Of a DNA stretch of 64,000 bases, positions 22,080 through 33,600 are shown piece after piece. This DNA is from Mesocentrotus franciscanus (Eukaryota > Echinodermata > Echinoidea > Camarodonta > Strongylocentrotidae), in the NCBI GenBank assembly GCA_037976565.1, contig CP137682.1, positions 5,950,827 through 6,014,826 of the forward strand, in the 5' to 3' direction. Position 1 is the first letter of the stretch. Every line of letters starts with the position of its first letter. The notes under the pieces were generated by a model. It searched no databases, had not been told where the DNA came from, and was given only the letters and a program-made list of their open reading frames with translations. A program made the position numbers and the translations under genes.

Positions 22080-23518
22080 ATGATGCATATTTTCTGGGTT
22101 ATTCGTTACCGTACACTCTTTCGAAGAGAATTGTTTATTAATTTTTTGTGTTCACGGTATGAATCTTCATGAAGGTTTCACACAACGAAATAATAAAAAT
22201 AATAATAACAACGTTTCTTATAAAGCGCTTACCATCGAAGTCTCTAAGCGCTAAAACAGTATTGTTACCAAAAAAGAGTTAATTGTGAGGAATATAATGA
22301 CATAACCGAAGCATGTTTTAGTATTTCTTTGTACATGTCAGGTACTACTAAGTCATAAATATTATGTTAACTGATACTTTGCTTATTTATTTCATTATTT
22401 TTCCTCACAAATTACATGTATTAACTTTTCAGTACATATTTTTCACTGTTGACACCTTCAGGACGATTTCTTCGATGAATGCAAAGAGTGGCATGAACAG
22501 AATTTCGCCTCGTCACGCAAAACGAGACAGAACTCTTCATTTACAAAATCAAATTAATATGATTTAAATTCAAGGAGCAACATCAATAGTAATCATTCCA
22601 GTTTAACATGAAGCCAAATACACATACTTGCTTTTGAGCAAAGCCTTGTGAAAGTTCATATCATGTATATATATTTTTTTCTGCTTGTACCATATTTTAA
22701 ATTAATACACAGACTGTATTACGTCTTTGATTTTCTCTTGTAAGATCCAACTGAAGGCCATCAAGGAATATCCAGTGGAAAATTATTCCAAGGAGTGGGA
22801 CCAAAAAGTTGATATTATGAACTTACTTACATCTAGATGAATATTTCTTCTCCAGAACTAAATTACATTTCATATCATTGCTGGTCTGTAAATGAATGCT
22901 CGAAGATGATTAAATGCCTACAAGAATACAAGATGTAATAAAGGCCAATAAATCAACTCAGTAGTAAGATATGGGAGAGATGCATCCACTTTCTTACTCT
23001 CTCGCAAACTCTTAACTCTCTGAGATTCATGCCATGAGCAATTGAGTTTGAATAATCAAAATATTGTGCATCAATCTATGACGTAACATCTTAAACATTT
23101 TGTTGAATTATAAATAAATTATGCAGTGTTGTTTGAATGGAAAGATAAACACCTACAGACTGAAACATCGCTGAAGTAAAATGTATCTTTCTGAACATTT
23201 GAGAATGGAGAATTTGATAAACTATATTGTTACAAACGTTGATTATTATTTAGTGGCGAAGGCTGATTGCTGTAATAAAGTTGAAGCTATGTTTAAGCTG
23301 GTACTATTTCATAAAGGTCAGATAAGTTTTATTCATTGTGTTTCTGTCTTTTAGTGATTGTGAAGTGGTGATCACATTAAGCTAATAGATGTAGAAAAAT
23401 TAAATTTCTTAAATTGCCAAGGAAACCATGGATAAATGGAATAATTTGGATATATGCAAATTATGGTTGGACGATATTGGGCAGGAAGGTCAGCTTGCTA
23501 CAACTTCTGTAAACTATT

Positions 23519-24400
23519 CAGGGCGGATCTACGGGGGGGGGGGGGTTTGGGGGTTTAACCCCCTCCCTTTGGGGTGCCAAAAAAAGAAGGGAAAAAAAGA
23601 AAGAACGCACACTGCATGGAGAGAAACTTTTCAAGTGCAAATATTGTGAGAAGATATTCAACTCATCTGGTAACTAAACCCAACACATGATAACTCTGGA
23701 TATAACTGTGTATTAAACTGTTACTTGATTTAAAAAGACGTTATCATGCACTGCTTTTTATGGACTCCATTGTGTTAGTAGTTGCCAGGAATACACCACT
23801 TACGGGCCGGGGGTTCAAAATAGCCCGAAAAATCGCATGGCCGCTACGCGGCTCGTGGACGATGCTTGGCATCGTCATTGGGTCAAACTGTTTAAACTGT
23901 TACTTGATTTAAAAGACGTTATCATGCACTGCTTTTAGGGTCTCCATTGTGTTAGTAGATGCCAGGAAAACGTCACTTACGGTGGTTCAAAATATCGACA
24001 AAAAACCGGCTCGCCGCTCCGTATCGTCATTGGGTCAAAATGTTTAAACCGTTACTTGATTTAAATAGACGTTATTATGCACTGCTTTTTATGGTCTCCA
24101 TTGTGTTAGTAGATGTCAGGAAAACATCACTTACGGGGGTTCAAAATAGCCACACACACAAAAATCGCCTCGCTGCTATGCGGCTCGTGGACGGTGCTCT
24201 GCATCGTCATTGGTGTTACTTGATTTAAAAAGACGTTATCATGCACTGCTTTTTATGGTCTCCATTGTGTTACTATAGATGCCAGGAAAACATCACTTAC
24301 GGGGGTTCAAAATAGCACCAAAAAAAATCGGCTCGCGGCTCATGGACGATGCTCCGCATCGTCATCTGGTCAACCCCCCCCCCCTTTAGATCCGCCCCCG
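23519..24400. mobile_element. Nested hAT-like segment, unit B copy
   Basis: Counterpart of 9893-10767, again with four tandem units (anchors at about 23711, 23899, 24051 and 24218) and the C2H2 remnant at 23605-23688. The left terminus has lost one G (CAGGGCGGATCT). Confidence 0.5.
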
Positions 24401-24990
24401 CTACTTAATCTTCACAAAGATCAATCACTCAGACGAACATATTAGAACAAGACGGGAAAATGCACCTTGACATAATGGCTTAGAAAAAGAAAGAAAGAAG
24501 GGGAAGAAAAAGAGGAAAAAGACGAATATATATATATATATATCTCAGCACCCCCGGTGAAAAAATCGTTCCCAGGGCTCTGACAAACACAGCGCAGCTA
24601 GACGACCGCCGATCTCGATTGTAGCTAGACCTAGATCTACATGTAATGACGAGATGACGCCCATTTGGAAATATAGAGATAAACCTGCTCTTTCATATGA
24701 CGCCTCGTTTTTTGAGTATCACCTTCAGGATCACAAGCAATGAAGGTTTGAATCTGGATTTTTAATTTATTACTTTCACCAATTTGGCATGATCGCGCAA
24801 TGCACGTACTAGACGTAGACTGCATAGGGATATATGCGTGCAATCTCAATGGCCAACTAAGCAGGGAGCTGAGACTGCAAGTTTATCAATACAGGCTTCG
24901 ATAGCGTAAACAAACTTGATTACCATGCATGATTGACCAGTAAGTCGCACAAAATTGTATTCTATGACCCTGTTTTCAGTATATACAAGT

Positions 24991-25148
24991 TATAATGACT
25001 GCTTTAATATTCGAGGCATAGTTGTTTTTTGGCTCTCGGGGAGGTTACATCGTGCTATCACCCCTCGGCACGCCTCGGGGTGATGGCACGATGTAACCTC
25101 CCCTTGAGCAATAAAAACAACTATGCCTCTCATAGCAGTCATTATTAC
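24991..25148. repeat. ~155 bp near-perfect hairpin
   Basis: The left arm ATAATGACTGCT...AGGCATAGTTGTTTTT... continues through GGGGAGGTTACATCGTG to CACCCCTCGG. The right arm mirrors it (CCTCGGGGTGATGG, CACGATGTAACCTCCCC, ATAAAAACAACTATGCCT, AGCAGTCATTAT). The loop is only a few bases. This is typical of a foldback MITE. It lies in the segment found only in unit B. Confidence 0.8.
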
Positions 25149-25214
25149 TATATTATGACTCGCGTATTAATAATGAATCGGGAATGGGACCTAGCTACAG
25201 TACCTTACCCACTC

Positions 25215-25297
25215 ACTCTCCTAGCAGAGCCGGGGTAATAGTTGGAGCGCCTTGAGCACCATGCATGGTGGATATGTGCGCTATATAAATATCCAAT

Positions 25298-25342
<45 letters not shown>
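25215..25342 (+). repeat. SINE-like 3' end with ATT and TA microsatellite tail
   Basis: GAGCGCCTTGAGCA, then GTGCGCTATATAAATATCCA, then ATTATTATTATT and about 30 bp of TA repeats. A related tail (GGCGCTATACAAATGCC, ATTATTATT) is at about 44040-44090. The head of the element is not recognisable here. Confidence 0.4.
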
Positions 25343-25346
<4 letters not shown>

Positions 25347-27310
25347 GTTGCTGGCTGGCTTGCTTCACTCCCTCGCAAAATTTAGAAAATGGGAATTTGC
25401 TATTCTTTTGATAGTCTTTACCCCTTGTGGCATTGTGTCCCTTCACCAATGCTTTTGAACAAATTTAGGCAATAGATTTTAATGCTGTAAGTAAAACATG
25501 ATTTTTTTTTTTTTTTTGGGGGCGTTGGGTCAACACAATCCACGTTTTGCCGTCATACATTAGCTTATTAATATTTCCACCCTCTACCCCCTTGCTCTCA
25601 TTTAACCATAGAAAATGGAATTGTGTACTACCACTTTTTTATTTTGATTAGTTTTACTTTTCACTGTAATTATTGTTGACTTGATGACCTGTTTATTATA
25701 CTTCATTAACAGATATGCAAGTTATTGATTTATATATATATATATATATGCATCAATTATGCAAAAGATTTATTGTATCCTATTATGGAATATGTTTTGT
25801 GAACTGGACAGTATCAATTAAACATCATTGACATTTAGGCCTATACAAGCACACTCATGAATCGTAATATACAAACAAAGGTCCTCTATCTATATTTGAC
25901 ATGATATATATCAATTCTCTACGCTATTAATTCTCTACACTATCAATTCCCAACACTTTAGTAAGTAAGTAAAAAAAAATACAACTCTAATGAACTGGTG
26001 CATTGATAAATGGCACAGAACACGCAAAACATCAGTAAGCACAAAGTCATAAAATGGAATGTGTTGAAAATACTTACCAGAAGTCCAAACAGGTGATCAT
26101 CGTAATTGGAAATGTGAAAAATCCCTGCAATGTGTTGAATTAATGAATCTCAGCTATGATTGATTGTATGACTGCATGCCAAAGAACCTGTATCAGTATT
26201 TATATCTATATAAGCAATGAGTTTGAAGGAAGTCTCTGTCAACACCTTGTGATCTTTATTTCCTTTTCATGTAGCTTTTCCGTCCGCTCAGACGTCCTGT
26301 GTTCAAAAAAAGATGAAATGTGATCTCTCTTCAACTTAATATGATGAAGACTCGAACAATTTCAACGAATAATTTCCTGTAATTATACAATATTTTCAAT
26401 AAAAGAATACTAAATGTATAATCTGGACATGATACTGAGAATATAAAGACTGAAGTCATTAATGAAAAAAAAGAAGATATTCACTTTTCCAATATGTACA
26501 CTTTCTCTATTATCGCGGAAAGGAAGTTGGTAAATGTCCTCATGATAAAGAACCATGTGTGTGTGTGTTTTGGGTTTTTACAGACGTGTATCAATCAGAT
26601 ATGATTATTTACGTCTGGGGACCGACCTTTAAACGTCACCATCCGAAAGACGTGACTCAGTTTCGAACCTGCGTTCTCGTCTGAATCAGTTGGTAACTTC
26701 CACTGTCAGCTGGATTACAGGCGCACGCCACAACGCCTAGTTGTGGCCATTAAGGCACAAAGTGTAATTGTCTATTCAGCATATTGAATATTGATTGAGT
26801 TAGCCTGCAGAAATAAAGGAATACAGTAACTGAATATCATCAAATCAAAATGTTCCACCCCTAATCTATGATAATGATAAAAATAATAAGAACAACAATA
26901 ACAACAATACAAAATAATAATGGTAATATTTTGTGTAAGTATTGACGCGATAAAATAATACAATAATATAATACCAATAATAGAATAATTAGAACGATAA
27001 CTGATAAAATAATAATCATAATAATAATTGATAATAGAATACTTATTCTAATAAATGATAACTAAATAATTATAATGATAAATGATGATTAAATAATTAT
27101 GATGAAAATAATTACATTATTATAGTATCATATAATAAAATGATCTAGGCTTTTCATGTCATAATACTCAACGAGAAATACAAGAGAAAATTAATGTGAG
27201 TACATTGTAGACAAATTTTAGGCAGACAGCCTAGACGAACCTCGACATATTTCACCAGCAATCCTCTCTCTATTTAAATACATATTTATATATATATATA
27301 TTTATATACA

Positions 27311-27349
<39 letters not shown>

Positions 27350-27814
27350 ATATAAATTCAAATTCAAACTCAAACTCAAGTATATTTATACAAATCTACA
27401 AGGTCGGATTATCATCATACACGAACAACAATACATTAGGACAAAATACATACATTATTTGATACACAATACATACATTAGGTCAGAATACACCTAAGAT
27501 ATCAGGTACATGTACATGGTTGTAAGTAAATTAAAGGTAATTTAGAAGTAATAGCCCTCATTTTCAAAGTATGTGGGTATTTAAAGCGAGAACAGAATTA
27601 ATAATTTTATTTCTTTATTTTATTTTTTTTTATTCATTATCTTTTTGCCTTAAAGGCAATCTAGAATTTGAAATGCAGGATTACTTTTAAAAAGAAGTAG
27701 GAACAACAAAAAGTATGGATATTTTGTTTCTTATATCGAAATTTTACGAGAATTGAAAGTATTTACAATAGATAGCTACCACCCTTAAACTATAATCAGT
27801 ACATTACTAAGTCT

Positions 27815-30165
27815 TGTAAAGTAATTTCTTTCTTTCCATTTACATTTGACTTAAAGTACACAGACACTACTTATGTCATAGTCGCTACTTTGAAGTACAA
27901 AATGAAATTTCTCTTCCAAATTCATATTCTTAAATGACTAAACTATATTTATGATACTGTCAAACAAATCAGTTCTCTGGTTATTTAGAACTTGACAGTT
28001 CATAACGAAATGACACTCAGTTTCTACCTCACTAAAACAAAGAGGATATATACGATTATTAACGTCTAATTGTTGATGTCGTCCCATTTCTATCATAAGT
28101 CTATATCTAACAATAAATAATTTTCAAGTATATACCTCTTTTTAACATATCTGTAAGTTCTCAGCTTACGGCAAAAATCATTACTGTTTTCATTTAGTGT
28201 ATCCTTGCATAACTTGATATATCGTTCCTTCATTTTTTTTTAAAATTAATGTTACTTTAAGAAGATATCTTGTAGAAAAAGTACTTTGATTATTCCTTAC
28301 ATGACCAAATCCTAAATCGGTTAGAAATAATTTATGTTTTTGGTAATAACCACTTTTTAATCCCATGTTTTCAAAATAAGCTTTATTTATCAGAGAATTG
28401 TCGTTTGATTGTATCATATGTAGCCAGAATCCAATTGTGGCTTTTAATCCAAAGAGTGCTAGTGGAGATCGTCCTAGCTCGGCTAAGACGGCACTATTTA
28501 CAGCTGCTCTATTTATTCCTAATATATATTTCAAATATTTGATATGAACTTTTTCGGGTATTAATGAAAGTATTGTTTCTCAATATGATTCCTACCTATA
28601 CCTAAAATATCTAATATCCAAACCTCTGAATTATACATTGTAATAGGTTTAGTACATGCATCAAATAACTTTATATGAGAAGTTATCAGGGGCGGCGATT
28701 TCTTTTCATGACCGGTGGGGGACGAAATGCGAGGGACGAGAAAGCAGTAGCGTAATGAGCAAAAACATTTGGGGGAGGGGAGAAGAAAAAAATCCGCATC
28801 ACCACCACTCTTACATGTTACATGCAGGCCCCGCGGAACGTTTTTCAAAGTGGGGGGGGGGGCTAAAGTATTTACGATCAGGTAGAGCAAAGCGAGCGAA
28901 GTAAGTGGAGCGTAAATAGGCGTGGGGTCCAGGGGCAAAGCCCCGGCGGGGGTCAGGGGCGCAGCCCCATGAGGTCAGGGGTTTTAGGCATTTAATTAAG
29001 GTCAAATGAGCAGCCATGCAGGGGCCCTCCTTAGAGCCCTGGTGGGGTCCATGGGGCGGAGTCCCCGGAAGCTCAGGGGTTTTAGGCATTTAATTAAGGT
29101 CAAATGAGCATCCAGGGGCCCGCCTTAGGGCCCTGTGTGGGGTCCAGGGGGCAGAGCCCCCGGAAGCTTAGGGAAAAATCATGCCATTTCAGCAACAATT
29201 GTAAATCACTGGTATCGAATTAGAAATAAACCACGTTTGAATTTTACTTGGGGGGCAACTGCCCCAAGCCCCCCTCCCACCCCCCATCAGTACGCGAGTG
29301 CGAGGGAGCATAGTGAACAAAAGGGGTGAAGGTGACGGAAGTGACTACCCCCTCACAGGTTTTTGAAGTTTAATTGTATTAAAAAATTACATTCCTTAAC
29401 AAAACTATAATATAAAACAAGCAGTGTACTTTTTTCACACTTCACTTTTCTACAATATTTACTCGTACATTTTGAAGGATATTATGCGAGGGACGTAGCT
29501 GCCTAAACGTCTAAACGCTGTACTCTTAGGCCCTACAGAGCCTAAAAACGTGTTGCAGTCTTCAGTCAGTATTTTTTTTATTTTCAGGGGGACGACCCCC
29601 CCCCTAAAAAAAATTGAGGGGGAGACGTATCCTCCCCCCGTCCCCCCGGGATCGCCGCCCCTGGAAGTTATCAACATCCGGGCACTCCTAAGGGTATATT
29701 TCTTAACAGAAATATAGCCTTCTTAGATTTATAAGACAAAGTTTTTATCGCATATATAAGAATATGTCCCAGACGGTTAAACACCAATCCCTAATATTTA
29801 TATTCATTAACAATTTCAATATGCATATTATCAATTTAAAACTTGTATTTCTAAAACACTTTGCCAGACTTTTACTGAATATCATAATATTTGTCTTACT
29901 TGTTTTTACTTGCAATTTCCAAACATTACAATATGCACTAAGATTGTGTAGCGCATTTTGTAGACCCTCTGCTGATTCTGACATCATCAGCTAGCGTATA
30001 GCAAGCATGATAAAAAAATTCATTTCTAATTAAACGTACCGGCTGGATGGCATTCATTATCAAAAATATTCAAAATATCATTAATATATAGAGAAAAATA
30101 ATACAGGGCATAGTGTGCAGCACTGTTTCACACCGACGGATGTATGGAAGGCTGGAGTGATGCCC
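27815..30165 (-). mobile_element. Broken LINE reverse transcriptase, split by a hAT insertion
   Basis: Read on the minus strand from about 30150 down: a VGVKQCCTLCPVLF-like RT block; a damaged YADD region (LADDV, about 29985-30000) followed by MSESAEGLQNALHNLSAYCN and WKLQVKTSKTNIMIFSK; then SHIKLFDACTKPITMYNSEV; then KYILGINRAAVNSAVLAELG; and finally GRHQQLDVNNRIYPLCF with EVETECHFVMNC near 27960-28080. This is the order of a non-LTR RT and its C-terminal Cys/His-rich tail. Frameshifts and stops break every part. A 977-bp hAT element (28687-29663) sits in the middle of the former ORF. Confidence 0.8.
28687..29663. mobile_element. 977-bp hAT element with perfect TIR and target duplication
   Basis: The ends are CAGGGGCGGCGAT and ATCGCCGCCCCTG, a perfect 13-bp inverted pair. 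The 8-bp duplication GAAGTTAT flanks it (28679-28686 and 29664-29671). Rejoining the flanks restores the disrupted LINE frame around the SHIKLFDACTKP segment, which confirms the insertion. The interior has two near-identical GGTTTTAGGCATTTAATTAA units (about 28979 and 29079) and GGGGTCCAGGGG/CAGAGCCCC palindromic words. There is no transposase. Confidence 0.9.
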
Positions 30166-30211
30166 TGTTGAAATATATGTGTGCTAAATAATTATGTTTG
30201 ATATCCTGAGC

Positions 30212-30247
<36 letters not shown>

Positions 30248-31075
30248 CGCATTAGTTTGTCGTTGCCTTTGTCATAGTCAAAATAGAACATATTTGACGC
30301 AAACAAAGCTAAATAGCAATGCATTTAGTTTTATTCCTTGATTTTGTTAATAATTATTGATGATTTCGTCTTCTCGGTGAACTAAGCCACTGCATGGTCC
30401 TCGAGTACCCGTTTCAGGGACTGAACCGCATAGAGCTGTATATATATAACAACTCTATGCTTTATACCCTCATCTAGATGCTGAACAGGCGTTGGTGAGT
30501 ATCAGTAGAAATACACATTTGCGTATAAAGTCTATGGGGATCGAGGTTGAATCCCCCACATGGCATTATACTAGTCTGCAAGCACAGACCCTAATTTGAC
30601 ACTTTATCAAAAAATCATTGTGCCCTGAGACAAGCCTAGCCCAGTTACCTACTGGTTGTATCAATATAGGAGCAGCTATACAGTAGTCTTATAGTGCAGA
30701 CTCTCTTTTACGACTGACCAGGGTTTGTGCCTGCAAACTAGCATTATACCGCAATGCACCGCTGTGTACAAAGTGAATAAGCATGCAGTGGCTTATTTCA
30801 CGAGAATGCCGATGACTTGAATGTGCCCCTTGATATTGAAAATATTTAAAAAAGAAAAATTATCTGTGTAATAGTAGGGTTACAATACTTTAACAACCAT
30901 AAACACACTCATACACCCCAATTCTATAGGATATGAATTAAGAGCCCCCTTGAGGAAAGACTACATTCTATCAATGACGCACATGTATGTGTGGCAAAGC
31001 CAAAAGAATCGTCGGATCGTGTAAAACCGATTTTATGGGTGATTTCGGGAAAACTGTTACGAATATTCAAAAACC
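30166..31075. other. Intergenic, upstream flank of the NOL7-like gene
   Basis: Contains a (CT)n run of about 36 bp at 30208-30243. The rest shows no coding or repeat structure I can name. The presumed promoter and 5'UTR of the gene starting at 31076 lie at the right end. No convincing TATA box is visible. Confidence 0.5.
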
Positions 31076-33516
31076 ATGGTGAAGACAAGGGCACAGAGGG
31101 AGCAGGGGGTTATGACGCCTAGTCCCAGAACGGCGGAGAAAGTAAAACCTCGCAAGGGAACGAGCCAAAGAAGAAACGATGCCACACAACACGCACAGAA
31201 GTCAACGAGTGGGACCAAGGGAAAGTCTGGACGGTAAATGCCAATGCAATGAATGTCAGAAACTCAGAATGCATCACGATATGTTAGAAGAATGTTTTTA
31301 TGTGTGTAATTTTGAATGAAAATACTTAGGCTACTGCCCATAAAAGTAACTTAAATCTTACTTGATAATCATTAAGACTAGAGTTTAAGACAATGAAATA
31401 TGCATAGCCATAAATCTTAGGACAGGAACTTTTAACTAAAGTTTAACTTTAAGAACTGTTAAGTGTCTGTAGGCCTAGGCCTAACGTAACGATAATCAAT
31501 ATGCACGTGCACATAGTCGTAAAATTAAAACTAAAAGATGTATGTAATTATGTGTCACATAATGATAAGGCTAAGCATTATAACATAATCATAAGTCTAA
31601 CTGAGTTCTAACTTTGTTAGTAAGATTAGAATTTAGATTTAGAGTGACAATCCCCACCTTGCACCACTTATGACAATAGAGTTGTGGCCAATACATGCCT
31701 TCACGGTTGTTTCATCGCAAAGCATGCTGGGACAGATTTCTAGTACGGCAGTAGATTTTCACCTTTGCCGCGATCATTTGTTCCATTGCATTGCCAACAA
31801 CGTGATTTTTATCCTGTCGAATCAACATTACATCATAATAATTGTACAGGATCCGTTATTCTGCAGTGATTTTCTTTCATTCCAGTATCATTTGTACTGT
31901 AAGAAACCAAAGTCTGTGATTATGTATTTTTATGACGATCCTTTAACCTAAAACACGAATGTTTGGCAGCTTAAAGAGGCAAACCACCGATGCAAACTGC
32001 ACACACACACATTTGAACATATGGGACTACATATTCATACAAAGGAACCCACTCTCACGAGCCCACTTTACTTCGTATTACCGGTATCAGCTTTATTTTT
32101 TGAAGGATCGTCATAAAAATACATATTCACAAACTTTGGTTTCTTACTGTACAAATGATACTGGAATGAAAGAAAATCACTGCAGAATAACGCATCCTGT
32201 ACAAGATTATGATGTTGATTCGACAGGATAAAAATCCCGTTGTTGGCAATGGAAAAGCTGAAGGTGAAAATCTACTAGAAATCTGTCCCGGCATGCTTTG
32301 CGATGAAACAACCGGGAAGGCACGTATTGGTTGTGGCATTGTCAATTCACGTATACAGTCATCTTATTTTTCCAACTTTGTTTCTACAACATCCAATTCC
32401 GGGCAGGGATGAGAGAAGGTATGCTTTTTGGAAGAACAATAGTAGATTCTAGGACAGGAAAGTACTCTTAAAATCTTAAATTGCCAATATTCCCCAAAAT
32501 ATAAATAATTTGTTTGATTGAGGGCATCAACAAAGACAGGACATGGCAAATGGAAATAGATTTGGACATGACAGTCAGTCCATCAGGCCAGGAACTAAGA
32601 ATGAGGAGTTGTGTAGTAGATCATGGCATCTCTTGTTCTTTGAAAAATTGACAATCATGTGTAATGCAGCATCCCCCCAAATCCAGTGTAGACTCTCAAG
32701 GCTTATTTCAATATGAGTTAGAATTTAACATCAATAGATGGCTTATCATATCTCCGTCTAGTTGATCCAACAGTTAGAATCTCTTGCTTTTCTTTTCGTT
32801 TTCATTGTCTTTACTTTTGTAGGCAAGATATGACAATCACTAACAGTAACACACCAAGACGTAAGAGCGCAGATACAAACGAATCATCCGTAGAGAAGAG
32901 ACAAAGAACTCCAGCTATAAAGCAAATTGACCAGGAAGAGGGTAATGATGAGGATGATGTTGGTTGCCGTGGTATCTTGCAATCCAATGAGGATGATGCG
33001 GTCCAGCAAAAGGTAGATATAACAAAAAGGAGTGGTAGCAAAGAAAGGAGAAGACACAAAATTCAAGAATTAGAGGAGACTGAACTCACAGTACTAGCTG
33101 TCGAAGAAAAGGATGATGAAACGATAGAATTGGAAGATAATGAGGAGAAGGAGAAAGAAGAGGAGGAGGAAGCGGAGGAGGAGGGGGACGACAATGAGAA
33201 TGAGACGGATACCTCGGACAATGATGATTCAAGTTCACATCAGAACCCAAGTGCAACAAAAGGAGGTGAAATAATGGAAACAAATGCTGTGATGTTTTAA
33301 ATAGAGGGATTTTATTCAACAATCTTGAACCTAAGGGAATTTGAATTGTATTGAGTGTATTGCTATCTTTACCATGTGCTTAGTAGATTGGCAGTGGAGC
33401 TTATTGATTCAAAATGTTAATTATTGCGTGGAGAAAAAAATTAAGAATATTGATTTTTTTGTTCGTTCTAAAACCCAAGTAGTTGTAGTAGTAGGAGGAG
33501 GTGGATTACCTTAAAC

Positions 33517-33600
<84 letters not shown>

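Larger units (their letters stand above)
21177..24582. mobile_element. 3.4 kb hAT-like element, copy in unit B
   Basis: Same termini and the same ACAAACAC target duplication (21169-21176 and 24583-24590) as the unit A copy. It contains the foldback MITE (21643-22079), the nested CAGGGGCGG segment (23519-24400), the zinc-finger remnant and the four-unit tandem array. It differs from A by small indels in homopolymers and dinucleotide runs. Confidence 0.7.
24929..25510. other. Unit B-specific segment
   Basis: Absent from unit A, where ACTTGATTACCATGC runs straight into the G-tract and GCGTTGG (about 11306-11335). It begins with GCATGATT and ends with ACATGATT followed by a T-run, so a short CATGATT direct repeat flanks it. 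That would fit loss from A by slippage or recombination. It contains a long hairpin (24991-25148) and a SINE-like 3' end with (ATT)n and (TA)n (25215-25342). Confidence 0.7.
17043..27810. repeat. Tandem segmental duplication, unit B
   Basis: Collinear with 3421-16771. It ends at about 27810, where the sequence runs directly into a different LINE fragment. It contains the TLR pseudogene, the second copy of the 3.4 kb hAT-like element (21177-24582), and a B-specific segment at 24929-25510. Confidence 0.9.

Noticed and set aside
31670..31951. 93-codon ORF and its minus-strand counterpart at 32127-32345
   Set aside because: They are the two arms of an inverted repeat in an intron.
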